Source of the DNA: Welwitschia mirabilis
Taxonomy: Eukaryota > Gnetophyta > Gnetopsida > Welwitschiales
DNA length: 46,262 nt
Reading direction: 5' to 3'
Assembly (NCBI GenBank): GCA_051453625.1
Contig: JBOZIK010000001.1
Coordinates: forward strand, 114,647,521 to 114,693,782
Part shown: positions 22,170-35,100 of the stretch, one piece after another
Layout of the letters: the number at the start of each line of letters is the position of its first letter
How positions within the stretch are numbered: the stretch's first letter is position 1
Made by a program: the position numbers and the translations under genes
The notes under the pieces: model-generated
What the model was told of the DNA's origin: nothing
What the model saw: the letters and a program-made list of their open reading frames with translations, nothing else
Database searches by the model: none

Positions 22170-24690
22170 GAACCATTAATTACATTGGAAAATACCATTT
22201 TAGATGTAGCAGAAAGGTGGCTACTTATAAGAGATCAAATTCTAAGAAACCTTGGTTTAATGTAGAATGCTTACAAATAAGGTTAGCTATTAAAGAATCT
22301 GATAACAATGAGGATATAACTCAAAACTATAAAAGGCTTATTCATACTATTTGTGAAAGAAAATAAAGGTTAATTATAAAGGTAATAAAATAAGATCCAC
22401 TAAATTATTGAAAGTTATTTTGCAATATATACTTATTAGGTGGTAATGTTCCTTTTGCAAAAGTTCAAGACTTTTATAAAAATGTTTCCTAGCATGAGGT
22501 AAATTATAAAGTTAGAAATATGAATTCAAATGTGATACAATTTACTTTAGATGAGGCAAGGGATTGAATTAATAAATTAGCTTCTAGAAAGGCCATGGAT
22601 TCCAAAAGACTATTGGGAAATTACTAAAANNNNNNNNNNNNNNNNNNNNNNNNNNNNNNNNNNNNNNNNNNNNNNNNNNNNNNNNNNNNNNNNNNNNNNN
22701 NNNNNNNNNNNNNNNNNNNNNNNNNNNNNTGATGCAAGGGATTGAATTAATAAATTAGCTTCTAGAAAGGCCATGGATGCCAAAAGACTATTGGGAAATT
22801 ACTAAAATGAAGTGATCTATTAGTATGGAAAGAAACATAGAAAAGGTTGAATTATGGACTTAAGGATGAATTGGATAAGTAATAAATAATTAGAAGAAAT
22901 GTTATGTTTTTTAAGAAAGGGGATAAATCAAACTTAAATAACTATAGACTAATCATGATTAGAAATTTATTTTCTAAGTTATAATAGCTATCTTAGAGAA
23001 GAAACTAGGAAAGTAGGTAAAAATAATAATTTGCATGCATTCTTTCAAGCAGGATTTTGAAGGAATTACTCTATGGTGGATTATTTGGTTACCCTTAGGT
23101 TTTGTATGTAGCAAGTGAAGGATTCTCATAAAAAAGATTTCATTTTTTGTTTTGACTTTACAAAGTCTTATGATTTAATTATTAGATATAAGTTATGGAG
23201 TATACTTGGTAATATTGATATTAGTTCCAGCTAATTGACAACCATACAAAGAATATATGCATAAATAATGGATGAATTAAGAAGTGTGGATGCTTAAGAA
23301 TCTTGTAGATTCTTTAATGACATAGGAGTGAGGCAAGGTTATCCTCTATTACTAACATTATTTGGAATTTTTATGAATGAATTAAAAATATGGATGTAAC
23401 ATGTGCAAAAAAGCTATGCAATGAAGATAGGACAAATGATGTTTTACCTCTTAATTTTTGTAGATGATGTAGCATTAGTTATAAATTTTGATGTAGAGAT
23501 TTATACTATGTTAAAGTATTAAAAAGGTTTTATAAATACCTAAGGATGAAAGTATACGTTTCTAAAACAAAAATGATTAGTTATGAAATAAATGACAAAA
23601 ACTACAGTTTTTAGCTAATAATAAAAAACTTGAAATTCTTAATTCATATAAATACCTAGGATTATAATGTTCTTAAAAATATAAATGGGGTCAATGTGTG
23701 TTACAAAGAGTTTCTAAGGGTTAAAGCTCTTTACGTTAAGAGAAAATATAACAAAGAAAATATTTGGTTATGGAAGATATAAAATCAATTATTTCATATT
23801 ATTATGTAACCTATTATTTTATATTGAATATATAGTGTGGATTTTAAGCCCTGTCAAAGATTTATGGAATAAAATAATAAAAATTAAAAAAATTTATAGA
23901 TGAACTTAAGATTAAAGATTATGTACCATATGAAATGGTAGTACTAGAGGTTAATATGTTACCTTTTGAAGCTAAGGTATTATGTTAATTTCTAATATTT
24001 TGCCAAAAGACTAGACTTGGTAACAAAATTAAGTTTTCAAGTAAGGTATTAGAAATCACTTAAGAAAATGAATGGTATGCTAGAGAAACATTATGGCTAT
24101 AATAATGAGGCATTTAGGATTATGATATAATTGAAGATCCTAAAACAATTTACAAGATGATGAAAACAAAAGTTATTGAGAAATGATGAAAGATAATTGA
24201 AAAGATATATACACTTCAATCCTATTATGAAAATATTTAAGAAAGAAACTTGAGGAGAAATTAAAGCATCTATCTACAAGAATACAATTACAAATAAGAA
24301 ATCTAATTAGTAGAGTAAGGATGGGATCTCATCATCTTAGAGTTAAAATTGGAAGATGGGATAATGTTCAACTAAAGAATTGAGTATGTCAGCTTTCCCA
24401 TTACAAGTGGAAAAGGACAAGCATCATATTTTATTGGAGTGTTATGGCACTAAATGTTCCTAATACAAATGGAATATCATGAGCAAAACTCAGTATGTGT
24501 TATTTATGTTATCACTAGTAAGAGTGAGACATTATTTTGAGTATGTTTTTAGGGTGCATGAGTTTTGGACATATTTAATGTACTCTAGAAATATTAGTAC
24601 TAATTTATTTTGTATTTTGTAAATGGTATGTTAGATCCATGAGGTCTATTTAGACATAATAAAGTTTTAGTTTTGATTTAATTTTTACAA
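22170..24690 (+). mobile_element. 5'-truncated non-LTR retrotransposon (LINE, RTE type)
   Basis: Plus-strand remnants: KPWFNVECLQIRLAIKES (about 22245-22300) in the linker before RT; FKKGDKSNLNNYRLIMI (22912-22962), matching the PIFKKGDxxxxxNYRxI motif; the FDFTKSYDL box (about 23152-23178), equivalent to DFxKAFDxV; DIGVRQGYPLLLTLFGIFMNEL (about 23320-23385), matching GVRQGCPLSPxLFxIFxxEL; and LLIFVDDVALV (23445-23480), the catalytic F/YxDD box, here FVDD with both Asp intact. A C-terminal SRVRMGSHHLRVKIGRWDN segment (24310-24365) matches the zinc-knuckle region typical of plant RTE elements. No endonuclease is visible, so the 5' end is missing. Stops and one gap inactivate it. Confidence 0.8.
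22630..22729. other. Assembly gap flanked by duplicated sequence
   Basis: One hundred N. About 80 bases ending at 22629 ('gatgaggcaagggattg...' to 'gaaattactaaaa') recur at 22730-22807 with a few substitutions. Confidence 0.85.
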
Positions 24691-25330
24691 TGTAAACTAA
24701 TTGACTCTTTACTATATGTAAAAATACATCTAATTAATAAGCACACTCATATGAAACCTATTAAATCAATAATGTAGAATTACTCCATAATTTAAGATAT
24801 CACAAATATTTTGTTAAATTTATGTCTAAGTAGATTAAGATTTTTTAAGTAGTAGAATTATTTTATCATGATGCTTTCAAGATTTTCATCCTTATGGGTA
24901 ATCATTATTTTAAAGCTAATAATCAAATATTTAAATAATATTATAAAATTATTACCTAAGCCATGATTCTAATCCCTTTTCACTTAGAAAATAGATTAAA
25001 TAAAGTTAAATTCAGTATAATTTAAGAGATAAATTTTTGAAAATATTAAGTCTTAGAGTTTATTATTAGGTGAAACCTAGAATTATGGTAAGTACAAGGG
25101 ACATCTATTTTTTTATGTAAGACATCAATCCAACAGACACCTCCTAATACTTATTTAGTCCATAACTAATTTTGTGAAGGAATTCTTAAGAAAGTATTTC
25201 AAATTTTATGTTGTATGTTATACCTAATATTATGTATATAATTTGAAGTAATCATAAGATGAGATATTTTCAAAATAATTCTTACATGCAAATTGAAATT
25301 TTGTACTCTAGAGATATAGTTGAAAAGCTT
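24690..25330. other. No gene recognised
   Basis: AT-rich sequence after the LINE 3' end. No motif, tail repeat or target-site duplication could be defined. Confidence 0.4.
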
Positions 25331-25960
25331 TGTAAATTATCCGTTAAAAAAAGAAGAGGAAAAAAAGAAGTTGAGATATGTTTCATGAAGACAATACATA
25401 TTATGAATATAAAATACCTCCATAATACCTATTCATTTCTATGAGAAGGATCACATATGTAGACCTCCTAATTGTTTGTCTCAACCATGTGGAAGATACA
25501 TGTATGTAAATAGGAAAATTTATATGAAGGATGTCCTACTTTGAAAAAGAGATGCAAAAACATAAAGAAAAAAAGTTTAAAAGAGGAATTAAAAAAGGAA
25601 ATTAAAAATAAAAAATAAATTAAAAATTTATATATTCGTACGAGGAAGACACTTATTATTAAAAACCTTCATTTCTATAGAGCAAACACACTCTATGTGT
25701 TAAAGACCTATGTTTTTGTGGGGAAGCCACATGTTCTATAAAATGGAAACCTTTAGAACAAAAATTAAAAAAAAAAGAAAAAGAATAAGAAAAATAAGAA
25801 TAAAGAGAGAACGAAAAAAAAAGAGTAGAAAAGTAGATACTCTATATAATGAAGACCTTTATCATAATTTACACTATGAAAATGAGATACTCTATAGAAG
25901 ATCTTCATTTTTGTGTGAAAGATACACATTATATATTTTAAAGGATTTCATAGTAGTATN
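25330..25960. repeat. Degenerate tandem repeat, about 200-bp period
   Basis: Three blocks share the same order: an A/G-rich tract (25343-25376, 25545-25615, 25747-25830), then 'gaagac-ca/ac-tta-tta/ta-atgaa', then 'cttcatttct/ttgtg' and 'ggaag/gaaag-acacat'. The blocks are about 200 bp apart and strongly diverged. The purine tracts create spurious Lys/Arg-rich open frames. A 10-base N gap lies at 25960-25969. Confidence 0.45.
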
Positions 25961-25969
25961 NNNNNNNNN

Positions 25970-26660
25970 TGAAAATGCACTAGGTATACTAGTTTTAAAA
26001 AATTAGAACCTAAATGAATTTATTATATATGGAGACATAAATATGCATATATTCATGTTTAAAGTTGAGCATAAAGATTCATCTCCTTTACCATCATACT
26101 TATAACATATTTTGACTTGGATTTTCTACATGAAGTGCACTCATATTTATGTTTGATGACCTATTTTACTAATGAGGAATCTAGAATATTTAGGTTGATA
26201 TATACATGACAAAGTTAGATATGAATTTGGGAAAATTTTTTTTCCCTCTAATGAAACATTTTTTTAATGGTTTAAAGTAGTTAGATAATGGAAACACATT
26301 ATAGTAAACATGCATTGGATATCATGATCCTAAAACTATTAAAGTTAAATGTCATTAAATCTATGTTGTTATTATGAATTTGGTTAAATTATCAAATAGA
26401 TAGTTTAGAATTTGTTAAAAATGTAATAACCATTCAACAAGTATCACCTTTATGGATGGATCATTTTAACTATCTAGATCATTTCATTAACATTAAATAA
26501 AACCATTGGAAAAGTGTAGGATAGGCATGGGAGTTACACAAATATGCTAAGACCTTCATAAGCTAGTCTGACCCTTCACTCATTCCACAATTTGGACCTT
26601 GAAGGCAACATGATCTAGCATAGCCTTCATACCAAGACTCTACACTTGACATAATAGAAG
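25970..26660. other. No gene recognised
   Basis: AT-rich flank between the degenerate repeat and solo LTR A. Stop codons occur in all frames and no element motif is visible. Confidence 0.4.
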
Positions 26661-26665
26661 TTATG
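26661..26665. repeat. Target-site duplication, left copy (TTATG)
   Basis: TTATG directly before the TGTT start of LTR A, repeated exactly at 28080-28084 after its terminal CA. Five-base duplications are the norm for Ty3/gypsy and copia integration. Confidence 0.8.
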
Positions 26666-27021
26666 TGTTATAAGTCTAATTGGTAATATATTAAATTATG
26701 TTTAGAGTATGTTTCAGGTATTTTTAGTAGGTTTCTAAACTAAATAGGAATAATTTAAAGATCATTAAGATGATTACATAAAATACCAAATTTAGAGATA
26801 ATAAACCTTTTTCAGATACATTTCACACTTCCTAACATTTTTAGAACATCATGGACCTAATGTAGAATGAGGGATGATGATTGAGAGACTAGAAGATAAA
26901 GAAAATCCTATCCTCCACCTTGAGATCTAGATGATATTCTAGGATAATAGTCATTGAAGATATGAAATCATATTTTGAAAGCTAATCATAACATAAAGAG
27001 TAGAAAAGATTGAAGATCATT

Positions 27022-27339
27022 ATCATTTAACTCATCATCCTGATGACAGTCAAGTAAATGATTAATAGGATTAATAAATAGAGAAAATTAATTTCTTCTA
27101 ACAGTCATTTACTTGATCATCTAGATAACATGTAAGACAACTAGTAGGATCTAAAGAAATAGAACTTATAATCTTATTAATGGTAGTTATCTACCTACTC
27201 ATTCAGATGACAACTAGGATGATACTAAGAATATGGAAAGCTAATCATCATTAAGAAGGCACATGGGAGACAAGAAACTATGAAAAGATAAAGGATCAAT
27301 AGTCATCCACTTGATCATCTGAACAACACCCAAGAAAAT
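27022..27339 (+). repeat. Four 38-bp dyad units in LTR A
   Basis: Half-sites in order: 27022 ATCATTT, ATCATCC, TGATGAC, AGTAAAT; 27104 GTCATTT, ATCATCT, AGATAAC, AGACAAC; 27186 GTTATCT, CTCATTC, AGATGAC, GGATGAT; 27302 GTCATCC, ATCATCT, GAACAAC, AGAAAAT. In each unit the outer spacers are exactly 5 bp and the central half-sites abut. Starts are 82, 82 and 116 bp apart. Confidence 0.8.
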
Positions 27340-27447
27340 GAGAGATATGAATAATACAAAAGAAACTCCATCAAATATGTAATCATTGTTATAATCTTCT
27401 TGGATCAGTTACAATGCTTTGGTGACCTTCATAGTCATTCCAAATCT

Positions 27448-27455
27448 TATAAATA
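27448..27455 (+). promoter_or_regulatory. TATA box of LTR A
   Basis: TATAAATA about 110 bp after the last dyad unit. It is followed by the conserved 'gggatccatcctagtta' segment shared with LTRs B and C. Confidence 0.65.
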
Positions 27456-28079
27456 TTACCCTTATGTTTCCCATTTACTCATCTTGATTTCATTGATTAT
27501 TCTTGTAATCTTTGAAAAGCAATTGAGCAAGGGATCCATCCTAGTTATAGAGAAGGGGGTCACTTGATGTTGGGCTATGTTTCCTTCATTGAAAAGTTCT
27601 TACTTTATAACAAGATGTGAACATTTTAATTAATGAAATATTGGTTTAAGTATTATTTTTAATATTCTTTCTTATGATCTTCTTTATGGTTTATGTTAAT
27701 TACATTTAAGTGATAGGTATTTGTAGTTAATATAGATCATAAGGGATAATTTTAATGACAACAAGTTGGTATACCTAGTTAGAATTTGCATTTAGGTTAC
27801 ATCCATTTCTACACTTTGCATTCCTCTCTACATGTTGCATTTCATCTATTGTGTCATCACATTTTAATTAATTTTATCATTTTTGAGACTTAAGATAAAA
27901 ATCATTTTCTCTAATATTTTATCTTTTTATTTGAAATTTCTCTCTAGAGTATGACATTTGGATTAACTTCCATATACTAGTGTTTTCTATGTGTGTTTTA
28001 TTAAAGATTCGCAAGTAACAAAGATAAGATATTCATTTAAAAGAAATACGAGTTTGAGAACATGATTTACATCCTAGCA

Positions 28080-28084
28080 TTATG
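28080..28084. repeat. Target-site duplication, right copy (TTATG)
   Basis: Exact repeat of 26661-26665, directly after the terminal CA of LTR A. Confidence 0.8.
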
Positions 28085-28420
28085 TATAAGTCAATTTTAA
28101 TTAATAAAGCTAAGTTGATTCCTTTCAATATATTTGTTATTGAGTACAATCAAACTAAAGTAAACTAAGTGGTAATCCAATATCATTCTTTCCACAGAGA
28201 TATACGTGGTAAACTAATCAAAAGTTACATAATAATCCAATATTATAATAAATTAAGATGAAAATAGAAAATGAATATTAAGATGAAGTTGAACTTAGTT
28301 AGTTGAGGAGAGAGATAAACTAACTTCAGAGGTTTATCTTGAATTATTGAACCAACAAAAACTTTCACTTTGACAATGTTTTGTAATTTTACTAAAACAT
28401 GAGCTTAATGTAGTATCATC

Positions 28421-28600
28421 GAAAAATTATTAATACCATGTTAAGATGCACTAATAATGAAAGAATGAATAAGTGCTTTAGTATTCAAATAAGAAATACA
28501 CTTAGCTAAAGATTACTGATACCATGTTAATGTGCATTAGTAATGAAAGAACGAATAACCTGTTCTTGTATTAAAAGTTAGAAAAGTACATTACATTGAA
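28421..28600 (-). repeat. 86-bp tandem duplication of a primer-site/LTR edge
   Basis: 'attaataccatgttaagatgcactaataatgaaagaatgaata' (28428 on) recurs as 'ttactgataccatgttaatgtgcattagtaatgaaagaacgaata' (28514 on), 86 bp downstream. On the minus strand each reads 'ttaaca' + 'tggtat..', an LTR terminus followed by a tRNA-Met-type primer site. Confidence 0.65.
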
Positions 28601-29192
28601 GAGCAAAATTAAAGTGAGTACAGATTTCTTAAGGCTAGTGTTGAAGATAGCTTACTTCTAAAGGAGGAACTCAGAATGTCATGTTGACTTGATGCTCCAA
28701 TGTCCTACTAATTTTTCACTAGTTAAACCTATTTATAAATAAGGGCTCAAGGATCTTTTATAGATAAGGGAAAGCTTAGGCATCTTTGGCATGCAGTGCT
28801 CGATGGACAGTTACATAATGGGGGTTACACTTGGGTAATTACTTAATGAGGAAGGTATAAATTTTCACTTATCAAATTAATAGAGGATTCATTTGTATTT
28901 TTATTAAAGAGCGATAATGACATGTTCTTTGAATGATGATGCAACTACCATCAAATTTTGTATCATGTATTATTTGCATGATTGTCCTCATTATCATCAC
29001 CTATTGCTATGACATGTCATTTATTACTTCCACCATGTGTCATTGAAGTTAAAGGTCGAATTTTATTTATCATTCAACTGAGTCCATAAGTGAAATGCGA
29101 TGTGTTTATCATAAATACATAAGGGTATAAGAATAAATGAATTTTACTCTAAAAGATTGGTAGCACTGGTAACTTGGATAGTAGCATTAACA
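28525..29192 (-). mobile_element. LTR of a second family (5' LTR, minus orientation)
   Basis: The 668-bp segment has inverted termini TGTTAATG...CATTAACA. On the minus strand its end is followed by TGGTATCAGTAATC, close to the initiator tRNA-Met primer site TGGTATCAGAGC. The internal region would lie to the left, but only the duplicated edge (28421-28524) remains before solo LTR A. No target duplication matches (TACCA versus TTTTC). The primer site fits copia or a gypsy chromovirus. Confidence 0.6.
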
Positions 29193-32100
29193 TTTTCTAT
29201 TAGAATTCTTTCAATTTGTAAAGTGTCTTTCAAAAAACAACTATTATGAAACATTTCATAATTACATAAAACATGATAAAAAGGATAAAATACATCATTT
29301 TATGATGAAAACAACTAATTTAATATCTTTGCTTATGCACAATTGATTAAATTATACTTACTTGGAATGTTAATTTTTTACATGTAAACATAATTTTTAC
29401 ATGCCAATTTATTCATGTAAATATAGTTTTACTATTTATAATGGCTTTCAAAGTCTTTACATTTCACAATTCTCTCATTTTGACTTTATTTGTTATAAAA
29501 CAAAAATGAAAACATCATAATCGATATCAAAGAAAATGATCAATAATAAAGGATATTTTTTTAAAAGAATAATAAATTTTTATATTTCATTAACAAAAGA
29601 AAGAAAAGATGGAATAATATATCATAGTGAAAAAGTTTTCAAAAACAAGCAATAGTACATTCTAGAGAGAAATTTGCAAAAAAAATTCTAGTTGAGTGTT
29701 TGGGTGATAAACATGCATCACTCTTGGTTGGAATAGTAATGACATTAATCAAAATGTAAACAAAATACTTCTAAAGAAGGATTCAACTTTTGGAAGGATT
29801 TCCCCTTCTATGTTATTAAGAAGTAAGCAATCCATCATTATCAACTACTATAATAATGAGCTAATAGATTAATCATATAACAAATCAAAGTTTTCAAATG
29901 ATTCTTTCAAAATTTATGTCTATGGTAAAAGACACATAGATCCTTCTTTACCACTACTAATATCTTCAAATAATGGTTTAGAAAATGTTCTAGATAAATG
30001 ATCTATGCATCCTTCTAGAAGAAATTTGCTAAGAAAGCTTTCATTTATGCATGTTTGGTCTGTAGGATTTGATTTTGTAGGTGGACTAAATTAAGTTTGG
30101 CTTAAAGTAGGAAATAAAAAAGGTGAAAAATAATAACTCAGTATCATCTAGAAATGAAGTTTAACACAATGGAAATTACGTAATTTACCATGCAAATATT
30201 AATATCTACCACTTCCAATTATCACATCTTATGATGGATAATGTAATGTACTACCTCTAATTAATTTATGATCAGTTTAAAATTATGGTGAATTAAATCC
30301 CATGAAAGGTCCATAGGTTAGTATTGTGTAAGGATATTAGATCTCATAACCTAAAAATATTCATCAAAATTGCAATATTGGTAATCTCAAAAAATGAAGG
30401 CATACTTTCAATAATATATTTTACTTGGCTATTTTATAATCAACCACTCTAGCTACTTTGCTTAATTTATGAAGATAACAAGGCTTAGATCTAGAAAATA
30501 AAACTTAAAACCACTATAGAAAATGTTTGTTACTATTAAAAAATGATATTGATGATGAAATAGTAGTAGATGAAGTTAATGAATAGGATTTTTCAAAGAG
30601 CATTACAAGATAAAACCCTACTTATGTGCTAAAATACCTTGATCCTATTAACAAAGTTACAAAGAAGTTAGCCACCTACAAATATAGATCAAAATCAATT
30701 AGTAGTGAAAAAGAGAAAGTCCAATAAATTCCTTACTTCTACCCTTGAATAATTATCTATATATTCATCCATAATAAGTTTACATATCTCATGTGGATGG
30801 GTATAAAAAGGTAGTTTAAGGCAATCCTTTAAGAAAAAATTAAAATTAATCACTTAAAAATAGAAAGTGAATAAATTTATAATATTAAGTAATGGTACTT
30901 ATAATGATCCTGTGCCTACTCTAATGAAGGACCTGGAGAGCAAACATTTTTCTTCTAGTCTTGTACTTATTGTACCACAGGCTGTGAAAGAATCTAAGAA
31001 GGAAAAACATTTCCACCTATTTAGAATGAGTAAGGAGTTTAGAATGATAACTCTTCTTGCATGTAAATCTGCAACATAATAATATTCATCAAAAAAAGGG
31101 GAAAAATAGGAATCAAACAAAGAAGGAACTTGTTCTTATACCTTTGATAATTAAACTTCATCAATGAAGGAATATATGGGACTAGTTTCTTTAGTAGAAG
31201 TAGGAACGGTCCCCTAAGTAGAAGTATAGGCAAAGAATAAAGAGGCATCGCTATACCACTTGGAACATTGTCTTGTTTAATATTAATAAAGAAGCCTTCT
31301 CCATGGAAACAAAGTATATATAGGGATAAGAATACTTATTCATGGTAAAATCTGGCTATGCTAGTATTTGTTGTTAATGTATGGTAATATATAAAATCAT
31401 CCTATGATGATATAAATGTTACATGGTCATACCATTTTTACTAAATAAATTATAAATTCCATTTATAATATAGTCCTAGTATCATTTTTCCTAAAAGGAT
31501 AAATGCTGTAACATAAAACAAGCAAGATTTGCATAAACCACTACTGTAACTGTCATAGAATGGTTTCATATATTAAGAGTATACATGTGTTGTTAACTAA
31601 TATTATGAGCTAGCAATAGAGCACAAACATAAGATCTAACATGTAAATCTCTATAATAACTCAAACTTCAATGAAAATAGACTTACATAAATCTTATTAT
31701 AAAGATTTATTTAGTAACTTTGAAGCTTAAGTAAAAACTCTCAGTTTTCTTAGATCCCATAGCTTACTTACAAGCATGAAAACTAGGATTTTTGATCTCA
31801 AATAACATCAAATAACAGTTAAAACAGAACTAACATTATTATATAATCACTTAAAAAATGATTGAAATGCTTAAAGAACTTCAGCCATTATCAAGCATAA
31901 CAAATGTGTAAATCTATACACTTGATATTAAGAAATCAAATTGAGAGTAAAAACAAAATTCATTGTATAAAATAAAAGATGTTTACATTAAATCAAGATA
32001 GAAATTAATACAAGAAAATGTTTTGCTATCCTTAAAGGGCTAGTTCATCCCTAAGTGGCTAGCTTAGAAGATAGACATAATATGTGATCTTACAATATTT

Positions 32101-35100
32101 TATCAATATGACAATGAAGTAACAACTATCAACAACCATAAACAACTATAAAAGTGAGATGCTATGATATTTTACACATTGAAAATTAGGATTAGGATTT
32201 GGGTTTCTAGAAATAACTCTAAAATTGAGCCTTCTCCAATCTAGTCATTAATAGACCCATATGACTTAGTAGGAAGAGATGATCCTAGAATGTAAGAATG
32301 AAATCAAAAAGTATTCATAAAATAGAACCACCATTAAATCTATTAATACCATCAGCTTCTTGAGGAGTCATACCTTTAGCTTCTAAAATAATGCTTCTAA
32401 TCCTGCTAGAGACTTGTAAAATAATAGTATGAAAGTAAAATATTAGTAAATCTAGATTTAAATAATGTTAATTATAATAAATTCAAAAAATATGATAAAT
32501 CTAGAATGATCATGCTAAATTCACCTAATAACCTAATGTAAATGTCAATTTTTACATGTTAACACATCCTTTAACTAACCTTTTTCTAGTCTCTTAGTAA
32601 CAAGTATGTTAAAGTTTTTATAATGTGGCAAAAATTACAACCTAAAAAATTCAAGTATAAAATAAAAATGGTGATAAAATTTTTAAAAAAATTAGATAAT
32701 TTTTAGTTAAATTTACACTTAGACAAAAGAATAAGGCATGAATGATGAATATCAAGTGTAAATGTTATGCCTTCCAACCAAAATAAACTTTGTTCTCAAA
32801 GTTTAAAAAGGGAAAAGATTAGATGCAAAACAAATGAGCACAAGACAATTCACATACTAACCACTTAGAAGATGTAAAATAATGCAAACTAGGTAGGTAA
32901 TATTCTAAGAAAGAAAATATATGATGCATTCTAAAGCTAAAGATGTAATAATAAATGTAACAAAATGCAAAAGAGCTCTTGGAAATAATGGCCAATCATT
33001 GTGTTTGAACTGAATGCTACTGGAATGAGTGAAATAGATAAAATAATGGGGTAAAAGTAAAAAGTAAATATAAAAATTATAAATTAAAAATAATAACTAA
33101 GAAAGGATTATATAGCCTATTATAGTAATTTTTTGGAAATGCTGTAATAATAACACTGCACCTAAAATGACTAGAAATGTGATGGATGAGATTATAGCAA
33201 AAATCAATTAGATTTTATAGAATAAGATAATACTAATAGTTATATTAAGTTTTAGGCTCTAAAATTTAGTAAACAGGTTCTTTGGACCAAGTGAAAAGTA
33301 TGATAGGTATATGTCAAGTGCAGTGATAAATGAAATTAATAGGAAAAGTAATTGAAGATTAATTTGCATTACATAACAAAACCATTTCAATAAGAATATA
33401 TGCAAGGAAATAAAAATTACAATGCATCATAGAAGAACAAAAAATTCATAGAGAAAGTGGGTGGAGAGAGACAATTAGGAACTAGCTTGTAGATCTTCTA
33501 TTAGACATCATCCTTTCAAGCTTCTTAGCCATCTCATCTTACCTATTTAACACTTCCTTTTACTTTTTGATATTTTTATTAAATTTTATTTTAAAGTTTT
33601 ACCATCCAAGACTTTTAAGATCTATGAATCTCCTATAAAAATTTGTTAATAGAAGTAAAAAAAGAATGTTGAGAAAGAGAAGTAAAAGAAGGAGGAGAAG
33701 AAGGGACATAGGAGGATTCAGTAATATGTTCTTTGATCTTTTTTCTTATGATGAATGAAGAATATAGTAAGAACAAGCCAGAGAAGAAAGAGAAATTCTT
33801 TCTTAAGGAGTTTCTTCTTCTAGTACTTCTTAGAGTTCCCTTGGGATCTAATATTTACTTTTAAATTTTTTTAATGGGATGATATTTTTAGGAACAATTT
33901 TTTGAAACAAAGATCTATTCCAATCCTAAAGATTTAAGATGTATGATATAAAATTGTAAAATCAAATTGGAAACTAAGCATGAAAAAAGTAGATTACTAT
34001 TATGATCCTTGTGATCAAAGATGATCCTAAAAAGGCATTTATACATGTTAAAAGGTTTATTATCTTGTATGATTCTCAACATTTCTAAGTAATTACTATA
34101 AGCATTGGTTACATGAGATGTAAGTAAGGTATTATAGATGACAAATTAAAACATCCTCTTTGTGTGGAACATATTCAATATTAAATGCTACATAATAAAA
34201 ACTAAGGAATTTGGTGAGTAAAAAAGATAAGAACTCATGATGTTCATCTTTAGGTATGGATTTAATATTACTTAGAGACATAAATAGAGAAGTTTGATGA
34301 ATGAAAGAATAAATTATTCAAGGATCCTTATCATCCATAGTGGAATTCTTACAAGACTATAAGACTTCTTTGTGGAATAGTATGTGTCTTCTTCTTTTAA
34401 AATGTATCCTCAATTCATAGCTTTAATCTTATCTACATAGAATGATGCATATAGGTAGAATGATGCATAAAGAGAGAGAGAAAATAAGAGAAAATTCCTT
34501 TTTTAATAAATACATGTTGTTTCCCACTCATGATAACTTGCAAAGAAAAAAATGAAGAAGGAAGAAAAGAAGAAGAATGGAAGAGAAATGAAACAAAAGG
34601 ATGAACAATTTAGAAGTGAAAATTGATTGGAAAAATGGATAAAATAAAGAAACAAAAAGATTTCTAAAATAAAGCTAATCTTATCAATAGAATAAAATAA
34701 TAGAGGATGCTATGAAACTTTCTTAAGAAAAAGTCAGAATTATAGACATGAAAACAAGTAGTAGTGCTAGTGAGGATAGGAGACGATTCTAACTAAGTAT
34801 GCAAACATAGATTAGGCTTAGGTAATGTAATGGAAATAAATGTAAAGTCAAAAAAAAAGGCATGTGAGGTGTATATGAATTTTAAAATCATGGTTTTTAT
34901 AGAAATGGGGTAAAATATAAACAGCTAGATAACCTAATTTCATTATTGATTTAGACTAGTTCTCCTTAAATATAGACTTAGATAGAAGGGTTAAATATCA
35001 AAAAATAGAGAGGTGCTTGTAGTGTGCTTTCTTATAGAAGAAACATATGATGTTATGGATTGAAATGAATGGTGTAAGTAATAATGAATGAATGAAATAA

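Larger units (their letters stand above)
26666..28079 (+). mobile_element. Solo LTR A (dyad-LTR family)
   Basis: Begins TGTTATAAGTC and ends ATCCTAGCA, about 1414 bp, flanked on both sides by TTATG. It aligns over its full length with LTR B (36386-37783), at very roughly three quarters identity by eye. Four dyad units lie at 27022, 27104, 27186 and 27302, with TATAAATA at 27448. A perfect target duplication with no internal region means that recombination between the two LTRs deleted the rest of the element. Confidence 0.85.

Noticed and set aside
25259-26006. Lys/Arg-rich open frames
   Set aside because: Produced by A/G-rich tracts of a degenerate tandem repeat. Low complexity and no family resemblance.
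30867-31120. Overlapping open frames on both strands, about 70 codons each
   Set aside because: No recognisable motif, open on both strands at once, and surrounded by non-coding sequence. A chance frame is more likely.
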